64,000 nucleotides of DNA, from the NCBI GenBank assembly GCA_020091685.1, contig CM034600.1:5407837-5471836 (forward strand), in the 5' to 3' direction. This DNA comes from Lutjanus erythropterus (taxonomy: Eukaryota > Chordata > Actinopteri > Lutjaniformes > Lutjanidae). Below are positions 1-9,917 of the stretch, piece after piece. The notes under the pieces are model-generated. The model ran no database searches. It saw only the letters and a list, made by a program, of their open reading frames with translations, and was not told the origin of the DNA. Made by a program: the position numbers and the translations under genes. Each line of letters begins with the position of its first letter. Position 1 is the first letter of the stretch.

Positions 1-1087
1 TTTGAGGGTTATTTGGATGAAAAGGGTTCTTAATGGAAGAAGCTTTTCTTCAAAAGTAGTGTTGCTCAAAGCAAATGGTTGTGGACAGAACCTCAGCCCT
101 TCAAGAAGAACCCTTTTGGAACCCTTATTTCTAAAAGTGTGCACCTTCTGACAGTCACAACAAAAATAGAACATCATAAGCTTGTAGCACAGCTATTTAA
201 TTGCATCACACTGTACAGATGTTGCTTTTATTGCATCCCTCCTCTCCATCTATGCAGATACTTTATACATTAACACACAGCCCTCCTTATTTTTTATTTC
301 TGCTGCAACACGCTAACAGATACACACATACACACCCTTCAGGCTTCCTTTCCACACGCACCACTGAACCCACTCAGTCCGCTTTTCATTGGACTTTAAT
401 TTCCAGCAGTGATCGACCACATTTCAACACCGCACCGCTGCTTCTCTCTATTTTATAAGCGTGTGGAAAAAGTCAACCAGGCTCTGAAGCGGCAAGTGGG
501 GAAAACTAATCAACTCTGCATTAATTAATGATAGTGGAAGGGCTTTTTAGTGACTCCGGTTTTGGGGAGAGTGTTTTAAAGGAGAGTGGAGATAAGATTC
601 TTGAGAATAGTGGACTCTCTGGAGTAAAATCACACCGAGGCAGTGTTGAAGTGGAATCAGTTTGGCCCTGGAGTTGGAGAGGATGCTCAATGATTTATCA
701 TCGTATATAGTTGGGTTTACTTTTTTAGGTTCACTTCTGTGGATACAGTATGTTGATGCTGTTGTGCAGTTGGGGTTTGGTTGACGAGTGGAGAGAGGTT
801 AAAAGGCTGAACACAACTGTGCCTGCAGTGATGTGGGGATGTTGATACATGCACTAGTGAGGAGGGGAAATAAGATCTAAGAAGCCAAGTTTGAAGGCAG
901 AACACTGCAGAGCCATTTCTAATACATGAGACACGATGTTACAACTCTGGAAAGTTATCACAGTGAAGAAGATCATAATGGGGGGTTCGATGACATGTGT
1001 TGACCCCCTCAGACTGCCAACATGGCTCTGACCCACTTAATGTCACTGTCTTGGGCTAAATGTGCCTTGAATTTTTGACCTCCCTAT
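1..1087. other. No gene or known repeat recognised
   Basis: Mixed AT-rich sequence. Short open frames of 60-85 codons occur on both strands, but none looks like a protein and none has convincing splice signals. I see no inverted repeat or long simple repeat here. Confidence 0.5.
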
Positions 1088-2190
1088 CAGAGGTTCTGAG
1101 TCGCGTGACTTGGACTCCAGTCACAAATTTGATGACGTTAGACTTGCAACTCGACTTGGACAACAACTTATGACTTCCCTTGGACCCGGAAGATTAAAAC
1201 GTATGCTATTCAAAAAGTATACGAATCACTTTAACGCTATACATCAGACTGGCACATATGTGTACCTCACCAAAATATTAGGCCACACCCCCTTTTGGGG
1301 GATAGAAAACCAGGGATCCCATAGACAACAATGCAATTTTACATGTTTTTGAATCATAAGTCTGACTAGTGTGAATAAATTCTGTTTATGGACATGTCTA
1401 AGAATTATTCTGCTACACTGAATGTTGATGTCTTAAATTAAGGTTATCTTGTCTGTGTCATGCTCCTTCAGTCTTCCCTGTTCTGAGTGGATCAGTGAGC
1501 CAACACATACTGGTATTGTTGTCATACAGGTGTTGTTAGGCTTAATAGCAAAACCTTTTGCTAGACAACTGTTAAAGTTAAGTAACTGTAACATTATGAC
1601 TGAACTCCAGCAGCCCACTCAAGCTAAGGTTAGTACTCTGTTAGTAGAAACAATTACTGTTCTCTGCAGGGTGCTAAATTCTTGTTGCCCTCCATCTGGG
1701 ATTCTTTTCTTTCCGGAAAGGTTGGGGAACCAGAGATCATGATGGACTTTTGGCATTTTCCCATCTTTCCCATTATATGAAACCGTGAGTTTTCCCCGAG
1801 AAGGAGGGCATGGCCTTGCCGACTTGGGCTGGATGACGTACTGCTGGTCTGATGTATTCATTTCCTTTGTTTGACCCAATCCAACAGCACCCAATCAAGT
1901 TGCAGGAGAGAACCATGAATGTTACTGAGCTCCAGCTGGAAAAAATTTGCAGTGTTCAAAACATGCAGGTTGAAAATTACAGACGGACACGCAGCAACTT
2001 CAAACTTTGTTCGACATTTTAATGAAAACTGGTAAGGTCGAGGCTGATATTAACATAATTAACAAGGTAATGCTTAGCTAATACTAGCTCAACACCTAAT
2101 TAACTTTGTAAATGAATAAGATCAGGATTTGAGTGCATAGACTTGAGGGTTACTTGTGACCTGCAAAATAATGACATGGTCCCACCTCTG
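1088..2190. mobile_element. hAT-like non-autonomous DNA transposon (MITE-type)
   Basis: The element begins CAGAGGT at 1088 and ends ACCTCTG at 2190, so the extreme ends are inverted repeats. Both ends run into the gacttg/caagtc-rich sequence typical of a common fish repeat. The flanking 8-mers CTCCCTAT (1080-1087) and CTACTTAT (2191-2198) agree at 6 of 8 positions, consistent with a decayed 8-bp target duplication as hAT elements make. No transposase frame remains. The assignment to hAT is inferred from the termini and the duplication length. Confidence 0.6.
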
Positions 2191-2935
2191 CTACTTATGA
2201 TTTAGCAAAACAAAAGTCATAATAAATACATTTCCTTGGTATGAAATGAATATGTCTTTGCTGCATTCATGTGTTTCAGTCACTTAGGACCAACTGTTCA
2301 GTTACAGAAGGGCCCATAATTTAAAAGTGTAGTCATAATCATGCATTCCTGGAACCAAATTCTGGCACTGCTCAGGAAGAGATACTAAATCCAAGTTCCA
2401 GGTGCATAAATTTGAAGTAGTCTCACCTTGTCAATGATGTAGAATCAGCAGAAAAGTTATGGGTCATTAAGATCTCATAGTGGAAATGGCTTGTTACTCT
2501 ACAACTGAACTATTGCATGTAAACGAAGTCATGCATGTGCATACTGTTATATGTTTTTGAGTCTGGTGTATTTCTTTATTGAATTTATGCACCGATATAT
2601 CCACAGGTGGATGCATGGAAGTTCACTAACATATCACATAAACATGTTGAAGGACTGTATGACATAAAAGGCTTACTTACAATCCTGCACACCAGGCTAC
2701 ATGTTTCTCTTACCTGTTCCCGCACCCAGTTTCCAAAATCGTCCCTCTTATAAACCACCCAGACAGAAGAGGCCCAGAGGGTACACCAGCAGGGTACAAC
2801 GTTCAAGTTCTTTTCCACTTGTCCGGTCGGGCAAGTGGGTCATAAATCTGCTTGTCTGAAGTCAATTTTTACTTGCCCCTTGTTTTATGTATTAATGGTT
2901 ATCAGATTAAGTTAATTGTCATCTTTAATGTACGG
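2191..2935. other. Mostly unassigned; possible CTTGCC-type repeat from about 2812
   Basis: Nothing is recognised up to about 2810. From 2815 the sequence has repeated CTTGTC/CTTGCC and GGCAAGTG words that resume at 3079-3165, on the far side of the repeat copy at 2936-3046. That suggests one dispersed repeat of about 350 bp split by another. This is a weak call. Confidence 0.3.
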
Positions 2936-3046
2936 CTGCAACGTCTATAAAATATCAGAAAATAATGAAAAATGTCCTTCCCAGTTTTTCAAAGTCCAAG
3001 GTGATGTCTTTAAATATCTTGTTTTGTCAGTCTAAGATCCGAAGAT
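2936..3046 (+). repeat. Dispersed repeat family A, copy 1 (internally deleted)
   Basis: Shares GGCTGCAAC, TATAAAATATCAGAAAAT and the AAGTCCAAGGTGATGTC to CTTGTTTTGTC block with the copies at 42206-42514, 46080-46330 and 58268-58500. It lacks the usual segment after GGCTGCAAC. This is a very abundant fish repeat whose full copies start GGGCTGCAAC and end GTTGCAGCTCTA, so the termini are inverted repeats. Confidence 0.6.
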
Positions 3047-3547
3047 GTAAGATGTTTTTTTTGTTTTTTTTGTTTTTTGCCTGGTCAGGCAATAAAAGTA
3101 AAATAAAAGTGGGTAGCTAGATTTATTTGCCCAACATGACATTTTACTTGCCAAGCCCTGAACAGCAATTAGAACAAACACACGTGTATGTAACGTCTCT
3201 ACAGATCTACCCACAAACAGACTTTACAGGGATAGATGCTGATATTTTTAAGCAGATGAGCCACCAGGCCCCTAAATTTGGTGGCCAGAGTACATTTTTG
3301 GTCGCCCAAATGTAAACCAAAATAGCACAGAAAAGGTAATTTACCACAGCCTTCCTTAACTGTGACACCTCATATATTATGCACTTTTCCTGTGGTATTT
3401 CCTGAGGGCATTTTTTCAGATGAAAAAACAAGCTAGACTTCTCGGCTAGTTGAGGAAATTTGTGGCTCACCCTGCAGTACATTGCATGTTTAGATGTGTC
3501 ATATTCTAACCACTTAAACTCATTTCGTTTTTTTCAAAGTCTGCCTT
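3047..3547. other. No gene recognised
   Basis: Contains a T-rich run near 3055-3077 and the second half of the possible CTTGCC repeat. The frames at 3127-3315 (+) and 3207-3482 (-) do not look like protein. Confidence 0.4.
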
Positions 3548-3632
3548 TGTGTGGAAGAGGAAGAAAGCACGGGAAGGCAGACTGTGAGACAACAGTGCTA
3601 ACCACAGCACCACCGTGCCGCACATATTCATA
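3548..3632 (-). mobile_element. SINE 5' fragment, tRNA-like head
   Basis: Read on the minus strand it starts GCGGCACGGTGGTGCTGTGG, then TTAGCACTGTTGTCTCACAG. This is the tRNA-like head of a repeat family common in fish genomes. Only the first 80 bases or so are present. Confidence 0.55.
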
Positions 3633-3781
3633 ACTAGCTGGCAATGATTTTTTTGTAAGCTGAACTGAAATGTGCGGAGGTCTTGTGATGTTTGTTTACT
3701 GTAACACTGTGTTGGCGAAGGTCATGGTGGATGTCAAGTCCTGTAATTAGTGCATGCACTAACACTCTTCTAATAATCTAC

Positions 3782-4330
3782 ACATGCTATATAATGAACA
3801 ACTATAGTATGCATTCACATTGTCAATGGACAGAAAAAAACAACCCCTCTTTTGAATACAACCACAACAGAAAGCCCTTGTACAAAACATATATGTCCAG
3901 TGTCCCCACATATATTGATAGAGCACATTACATAGTGTTCCCAGCACGTCTTCTCAAGTATAGACGTGTGCAAGTATGCCAGAAGACCTTGGAATAAAGA
4001 GAATGAAAAGAAATGAATAAGTCAATAAATACACACACATGCAGAGTGTAACAGTGCCTGCAGACAAGAACAAAAGAAACCCATCCAGCATTCACATGCA
4101 TACTTACATATGCATGCCTGTGCTCATAGGACAGACAGTCCTTGTATAAAGCAATGTCTGCACATACTGTACATTACAAAACAGTGCCTTACAAATTATT
4201 CCCAACACATCCACACAAGTAAAGGCCTGTATGCATGTACACCTGAAGACCTCGGAGGAAGGAAAAATGCTAGAAAAAAAAAAGAGATGAAAATAAAAAC
4301 ATACATAAAGAAGTGAAAAATCTGTGTTAC
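3782..4330. repeat. Old two-unit tandem duplication, about 250-300 bp per unit
   Basis: Segments at about 3790-4050 and 4085-4330 show the same order of words: GCATTCACAT, CTTGTA followed by AAA, ACATTACA, TTCCCA then CAC and CAAGTA, AGAAGACCT or TGAAGACCT, then an A-rich tail with ATACACACAC or ATACATA. The units are clearly diverged. The alignment was by eye, so the boundaries are approximate. Confidence 0.4.
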
Positions 4331-5339
4331 AGAATATGTGAGCCAAACATGAAAGAACATTCAGAAGTTACCCTCGGCAGTAAGTCTCACCGTAAGAAGC
4401 ACACATGCCCTATGTGCAGTTCTGGTTTCCAACAAGTACAGGAAGTAGAAGGAAGTTAAGAATGCAGTCAACTGTTTTCCACATCCAACTAAAGTGTTAA
4501 AAGATGGGATGGGTTATGAAATAAATCAAAAGTGACCAAGTAGAGGTATTAGCCAGAGATACAGATGAATATAGATGTTCTTCTACGTGAAACCAAGGTG
4601 GTGCATGCTCTAGAGGTAATGACCATTGGGAGGTACAGTTTAGATTAGTGTCCTAAGTTAATTAAACTGAGGACACTCATCTTGATATTTACCCCACTAC
4701 ACATTGTCAGAATTAATTAAGTCCACCGGTTATTATCAATGAAGAAATTTCTGCAACCTATAAAACTTGGCTGCAAAACCATTTGGGCCAGGTGGTTTGT
4801 CACACGTGAGACCATTTGGTCAGTGTGTAGTTTCAACATCCTTTCTGTACTGAATTTTCTGACTTGCTGAAATGTTCAAGCTCCTTCTGACAGCAGTCCA
4901 GAACATTGATAAGTAGTGTCATCAAGGACAACTTGAATGTAGTTGGTTATATTTAATTTAGTTAAACTGTCTATAAAGCAATACACACAGGTTCCCAGAT
5001 TTACAGCCAAGATGCAAGTCCAGGTTTGCTGTGCGATTTTGTGACAACTATACGTTATTATTGCAACATACAAGGTAATGAATAGAATTTTACTATATAT
5101 AGTATAATTTACTTTATCATTATCTTTTTGTCTGATAGGAGATCATGCAATTGCTTCTGTGAGTGCATGAGTGCGTGTGTGTGTGTGATCAGCGGTCTTG
5201 CGTTTTATCTGGAGCTAATCTTGCATACTACTGGACCAGTCAGCCAAATTTTTTTAATGTTCGTGATTTTATGCTGAAGGACCTCTACGATTCAGAATTC
5301 CTGAAAAACCTTGAAAAACCTTTTTTCATGGCTCCACGT
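4331..5339. other. No gene recognised; short GT run
   Basis: AT-rich unassigned sequence with a short (GT)n stretch near 5174-5188. The frame at 5163-5345 runs into the repeat that follows. Confidence 0.4.
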
Positions 5340-5530
5340 CAGTGACTGCCATGTTTTCATCCCATTCTTGTCAACGTGACATCTAAAAAATGTCTTGAAG
5401 GAATTTCTTCAAATTTTGAACAAATGACCAGGAGGACTGAAAGATGAAGTGATACAACTTTTGTGGTCAAAGGTCAAGGTCACGGTGACCTCATGTCCAC
5501 CCTTTTCTCGTGAAGGCCACCTCTCAGGAA
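5340..5530 (+). repeat. Dispersed fish repeat with GTCAAGGTCACGGTGACCTC block
   Basis: The order CCCATTCTTGTCAACGTGA, then TGTCTTGAAGGAATTTCTTC, then GTGGTCAAAGGTCAAGGTCA matches a repeat I know as very common in percomorph genomes. Neither terminus is clear. Confidence 0.5.
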
Positions 5531-6169
5531 CACTGGAAGGGAATTTCATTGAACTTGGTATACAACCTGATTTCCCAATACAGAGGCAAATTCAATACTC
5601 AAAAACCCTCCTTTGAAAACATTCTGTCAAAGCAATCCCCAGTTTTTGTGGAGATGGCGGAAATTGTGTCACACATCAGAAGCTCTGATTGATTGATCTG
5701 ATTGGTTAATACTCGTTGTTGCTGTGGGTTAGGTTGGTTATAGAGACTATTTTGTATCAAACAGGAGTGCCTTGAGATTTTGGCTTGTTCTCTGGGGCAG
5801 AAAAAGTTTGAAAACCGCTGAATACATATGGAAATGCATTGTGTTCAGGTGATTTTTTCCCATCACAAAAAGATATGATCACAGATCTTCTGGATCCCTG
5901 ATGAGGCGTAAACTAACACCCATCTCAAATACCGTGAAGTGACAACAGACGAGAGATCTGACATCATGTTCAAGAAAAAGGCGACCACGGTGGCCCCATC
6001 AGCTCAACTTACTAAGGCCACCAGTGGGTGATAACACTAATTGACAGTTGGTTTGTTCCGTTGCCTGAGCACAATAAGTCACCTTGCCATCTCGGAAGGT
6101 AAAATGCCTTTGGGAGCTATAACATAATGACAGCAGCTCAAGCAGGCATGCTGACCAGGGAATTGTTCT
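5531..6169. other. No feature recognised
   Basis: Unassigned sequence with short unconvincing frames on both strands. Confidence 0.4.
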
Positions 6170-6415
6170 CCCGCTCCCTTTTTTCTCTTTCTCCCCTTCC
6201 TCTTGCATTTCTGCCTCACCAACCCCCAACCCTCACTCCTATACATTTTTTATTTTGAAGAACACTCGTCCTCTCCTCCACTGCCCTCCCCCCCTTTTCA
6301 CTTTCTCTTGACCTCCCTTCTCCTTGCGTCCTTTCCTGCCTTCCCCTTCACCCCTTTCCCCCCCTTACGCACATCCCTTACATCCCCCTCCCCATCTCCT
6401 GATTCCCCCAGCTGC
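6170..6415. repeat. Polypyrimidine (C/T) tract
   Basis: About 245 bases made almost wholly of C and T on the + strand, with runs such as CCCCCCCTTTTC. The open frames over it (proline/serine on +, arginine/glycine/glutamate on -) are compositional artefacts. The tract ends at TTCCCCCAG (6403-6411), which could pass for a splice acceptor. Confidence 0.8.
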
Positions 6416-6715
6416 TTGTTAGGGGCAGACTCAGGTGGCTCACGGAGGCTGAGATGGATGAGGTGTCGGCCTGAAGTCGACCCAGCGGCATCGTCCTCAC
6501 AGAGCAGCACCAACGGCCAACATCCCGCCGGCCTGTCAGGTGCGACCAAGTCTGGTGACAGCTATTCACTGTAGTCCCTTTGCTTTAAAGTATGGAGTGC
6601 TACTCTTGTAGTCTGAGGCAGATCATACAAGCTGAGTATCACAACCGAGCCACCGTGGTATAAAAAAAAAAAAAACAGCTTTGTACTTGAGATGTGAGCT
6701 CTGACATTGAAATAA

Positions 6716-6838
6716 AGTGGAAGGGATAGTTCAGACTATTTGAAGTAGGGTTTTATGAGGTACTTATCTATAGTCAGTGTATTAGCTATGACAGTTAGCT
6801 TGTCACCAGCAGGAGTACTGGTGATATACAAGACTGAT
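6716..6838 (+). repeat. Dispersed repeat family B, left half of a split copy
   Basis: Contains AGGGATAGTTCAGACT, then ATGAGGTACTTATCTATAGT and GCAGGAGTACTGG. The same words occur in inverse order and strand at 8186-8440. The copy stops near 6838 and resumes at about 7429. Confidence 0.65.
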
Positions 6839-7052
6839 TCCTCCAAGAAGCACCATGGAGCGCCACTACCTGTGGCCACCGAACTTTACAACTCTGCGTA
6901 AATAGACTGACCCTGGACTTACTTCACCAATGTTAGAAGCTACTTATTAATTCATCATTTATGTTTAACTCAACATAAGCGAATCATTTGATTTCTATAA
7001 CAGTATATAACAATGTGGTCATTTGTGCAGTAATTCAGCTAATACTTCGGGC

Positions 7053-7105
7053 AATAATAATTAAATAATAATAATAATAATAATAAATAATAGCAATAAT
7101 AATTA
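7053..7105. repeat. (TAA)n microsatellite, imperfect
   Basis: Runs of ATA/TAA triplets, the longest about 22 bases, with AATT and GCA interruptions. It lies inside the LINE tail. Confidence 0.85.
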
Positions 7106-7297
7106 ATATTGTGCTTTTAAACCATTTTACACTCTTATTTATAAAACTCTTTCATCCTAACACACCCATCCCCCTCAGCATTATTGTTGTTTGATGCTGT
7201 TTATGTCTACCACTGTTGTGTATATTGTTTCTTACATATTTTTACATATCCCCCCTTTCTGTTTTTCTATATTGTTGTATATAGTAGTATAATGCAC

Positions 7298-7316
7298 TTT
7301 TTTTTTTTTTTTTTTT
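7298..7316. repeat. Poly-T run, 19 bases
   Basis: An uninterrupted T run inside the LINE 3' tail. Confidence 0.9.
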
Positions 7317-7428
7317 ACATATTTTTATATACTCTTCTATTTCTTTTCTTATATTTTGAATGGGAGCAACGATATCCCCCCCTGGGGATCAGTGAAGTGT
7401 TTGCAGTTCTGATTCTGAAGAAAACTAA

Positions 7429-7540
7429 GAAGTGTACTGCAATGAACAAGGTCAGCAGGCACCTAAAAAAAAATCAATATCACTTAAAGTGCACACTATA
7501 TTTAGATTATTTTCACTGCTTTACGTTGCCCTCAGACACA
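7429..7540 (+). repeat. Dispersed repeat family B, right half of split copy
   Basis: Starts AGAAGTGTACTGCAATGAAC, then GCACCTAAAAA, CAATATCAC and ACTATATTTAGATTATTTTC, ACTGCTTTACGTTGCC. This continues in order from the left half at 6716-6838 and matches the minus-strand copy at 8186-8440. Confidence 0.6.
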
Positions 7541-8185
7541 TGGATATGTTTGGAGAACTGATTACAGTATTGGAGGCTCCTGTTTATTCATATGAAAGGT
7601 GCTCAGTGACACATGAAGTGGACTTCCGTGGCAGATATTCCACATATGCTCCCGCATCCTGCAGCTGATAGAGCAAGTGCTGCAGAGCCTTCCACTGGCC
7701 AAGCGGCTAATTTACGGTTTGTCCCGCAGCTCTTCTAGACTTCCTAAATGTTATTTGATGAAATGGATCAAATTCTGGTAGTAAAACAAGTCATTTTGTG
7801 GGGTTTGCTTCTTTCACAATGTAAGCAAGGGAGAAAGTTATTTTAGTCTTTTTGCATCGAGTGACATTACACAGTTTAGCCATGATGTCAAAACTAGCTT
7901 CAAAGCGCACTTCCTGGTGGCTTGGTCAGACAGCCTTTTCTGACAGAAAAACCACTGTTACACGGGCCAAATATGGCTCTCTCTTTCAGAACATTAAAAC
8001 ACCAAAGTCACACAATGACATAAACATAACTAACCAATCAAAGCAACAGTAGACCAGCAATTCCCGTGTTCTGACAAGTAAAATTACTGTTTTTGTCAAA
8101 GGAGTCTGGATGTGGGGAGTGAATGATACAATGAGCTACAGTATTTAGCTGTGGTTTCCTGTTGGAAAAGGCTGACTGATGGCAA
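7541..8185. other. No gene recognised
   Basis: Unassigned sequence. The last 80 bases or so (GAGCTACAGTATTTAG to GGTGAAAAC) belong to the outer part of the minus-strand family B copy. Confidence 0.4.
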
Positions 8186-8440
8186 GATAAAGTGGTGAAA
8201 ACATTCTAAATATAGCATACACTTACACTGATATTTATATTTTTAGGTGAGCCTTTTTTTAGGTGGCTAAAATAATTTTTTCTGCTAACCCTGTCCACAG
8301 CAGTTCATTGCTTTGCTTCCCACACTGGTACTCCTGCCGTTTCTCCAAAGTGGGGGTTATGCTGACAGCTGAGTATAGATAAAGTACCTCATTCAACCCC
8401 ACTTCAGAAAATCTGAGCTATCCTTTTACATGGCCGCAGC
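8186..8440 (-). repeat. Dispersed repeat family B, minus-strand copy
   Basis: The reverse complement reads GGATAGCTCAGATTTTCTGA, AATGAGGTACTTTATCTATA, CGGCAGGAGTACCAG, AAGCAATGAACTGCTGTGGA, TTTTAGCCACCTAAAAAAAG and TATGCTATATTTAGAATG. It parallels the split copy at 6716-7540. The pair lie about 650 bp apart in inverted orientation and could form a large stem. Confidence 0.65.
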
Positions 8441-9066
8441 ACATTTATTAAGCTTCATGCTGCGGCTCTAGTCTGATGGAGCCAAATTAACACAGTGAGT
8501 GTATGTTACTGTTCATACTCCCCAGTATGCTGCACACAGTCAAGATTTGTCACAGCCAAAATGTTTTGAGTGCTCTCTGCACCAGCTTACTTTTACATGA
8601 ATTGGAGGGAGAGCAATTACTTTGAAAAATCAATGTTCTCCTTGAGAATTCTCAGCTTTGATGCATTCAAAGTGATAGATTAAAAGCCTTTATGTAAAAG
8701 TTTTAGGAGGAGCAACCTCTACTTTATAATTTAGATTGTCAAACCTCTTCCTCCCTGTTTGCCTAAATCAATTCACAGCATTTTTACCCACCTCAATATT
8801 TTATAAAGCGCCTTGATACAAACATAAATAAAATCAATGTTCCATTTTCCACTGAAGTGCTTTTGGAGGGTTGCATTTTATTGCTAATTAGCGGTAGCAA
8901 AGAAAAAGAAAAAAAGTTTCAGAATGAAGAGAGGGGAAAAAAAAAAAACCCAACGAAGCCAACCCCACTTCTAGAATGATGATGTTTAACCTCCCTAGAA
9001 ACCGCCAGCTCTAAACAGCTATTGATTTGCTAATTGCCTTCACTTTCAATTCCATTGTTCCTTAAG
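8441..9066 (+). other. Low-repeat sequence upstream of exon; possible conserved non-coding DNA
   Basis: No repeat family is recognised. The stretch has homeodomain-type cores such as GCTAATTAGC near 8885 and several AATCAAT words. It ends in the polypyrimidine/AG acceptor TTCCATTGTTCCTTAAG just before the exon at 9067. Conservation cannot be judged from one sequence. Confidence 0.25.
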
Positions 9067-9219
9067 GTGGTATTTAACCCCTGTGACATGCCGTATTTAC
9101 CGAGGAAAAAAAGACTCGACATCTCAGCTTTCAACCACCAGGGCGTTGAGTCCACAGTCAAGGCCAGACTGCAGTTTCAACCTGAACTTTTAAAAGAAAT
9201 AGAGAAGTTTAAGTTAACG
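9067..9219 (+). CDS. Probable internal coding exon of an unidentified gene
   Basis: A 153-base segment (51 codons) is bounded by an acceptor (pyrimidine-rich TTCCATTGTTCC, then TTAAG with AG at 9065-9066) and a donor (ACG|GTATGT, GT at 9220). Frame 0 is open throughout and phase 0 at both ends. The peptide begins VVFNPCDMPYLPRKKRLDIS, continues AFNHQGVESTVKARLQFQ and ends PELLKEIEKFKLT. It has a basic patch (RKKR) and an amphipathic, lysine/glutamate-rich C-terminal half. The frame runs on past the donor, but the downstream peptide is aromatic-rich and unlike the exon. I do not recognise the gene. A faint resemblance to pre-linker stem segments of dynein heavy chains came to mind, but I cannot support it. 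An alternative is a chance frame in conserved DNA. No neighbouring exon was found within several kilobases. Confidence 0.55.
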
Positions 9220-9698
9220 GTATGTATGCCTGTGTTTGTCTCTTGTAGTTGGTTTTTCTATGCATACACCAGAGTTTGGAGTGAGATGTTGCAAAGCAGA
9301 GAAAGATATATTAAAATAAGGCTCACACATGGTCAGATTATGAGTTTAATACAAGATTTATAGGGTTAAATTATGTAAACCTAAATTGTTTTATTTGTCT
9401 TGTTCTGTGAGATATAAAACCTTCTGTTCCCAGTGTCTCAAATGTGTTGTGAACAAAGAAAATTATTCTCAAGCAGATGAAGGTGTGGGGGGCTATTGTC
9501 TCCAGATAAAATTAAGATTGATCTTATTACAACAACTCATTTAGAGGCTAAGACTTAATCAATAGTAACTGTTTAGTACAAGGCTCTATTAGCCCGCAGG
9601 CAATTCAGTGCCTTGTCTATCGCATCAGTATGATTTTTTTGTTAGTCCTCTTGTCTGATCGTGTGTGTGTAAGGGGACTGAATATGAAAATAATCATA
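9220..9698. other. No feature recognised (presumed intron)
   Basis: Starts with the GTATGT donor and is AT-rich, with a short GTGTGTGTGT run at 9661-9670. The TA target dinucleotide of the Tc1-like insertion is at 9697-9698. Confidence 0.4.
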
Positions 9699-9912
9699 CA
9701 GTTGTGCTCATAAGTTTACATAACCTGGCAGAATTTGTGATTTTTTGGCCATTTTTCAGAGAATATGAATGATAAGAGAAAAACTTTTTTTTTCACTCAT
9801 GGTTAGTGGTTGGGTGAAGCCATTTATTGTCAAACAACTGTGTTTACTCTTTTTAAATCATAATGACAACAGAAACTACCCAAATGACCCTGATCAAAAG
9901 TTTACATACCCC
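9699..9912 (+). repeat. Left terminal inverted repeat of the Tc1-like element
   Basis: Outer direct-repeat core TAAGTTTACATAACC at 9711 and inner core TGATCAAAAGTTTACATACC at 9891. Against the right repeat I see one substitution near the tip (GTTG against GCTG) and length differences in two T runs. Confidence 0.93.
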
Positions 9913-9917
9913 AGTTC

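Larger units (their letters stand above)
6839..7428 (+). mobile_element. 5'-truncated LINE 3' end inserted in repeat family B
   Basis: The segment has CTGCGTAAATAGACTGACC near its left end, a (TAA)n stretch, a long T run, and ends TGGGAGCAACGATATCC, then CCTGGGGATCAGTGAAGT and TTCTGATTCTGA. That ending matches the 3' tail of a fish LINE/SINE group that closes with a GGGATCAATAAAG-type signal and a short tandem tail. Removing it rejoins the two halves of the family B copy, which supports an insertion. The clade is not certain. Confidence 0.55.
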
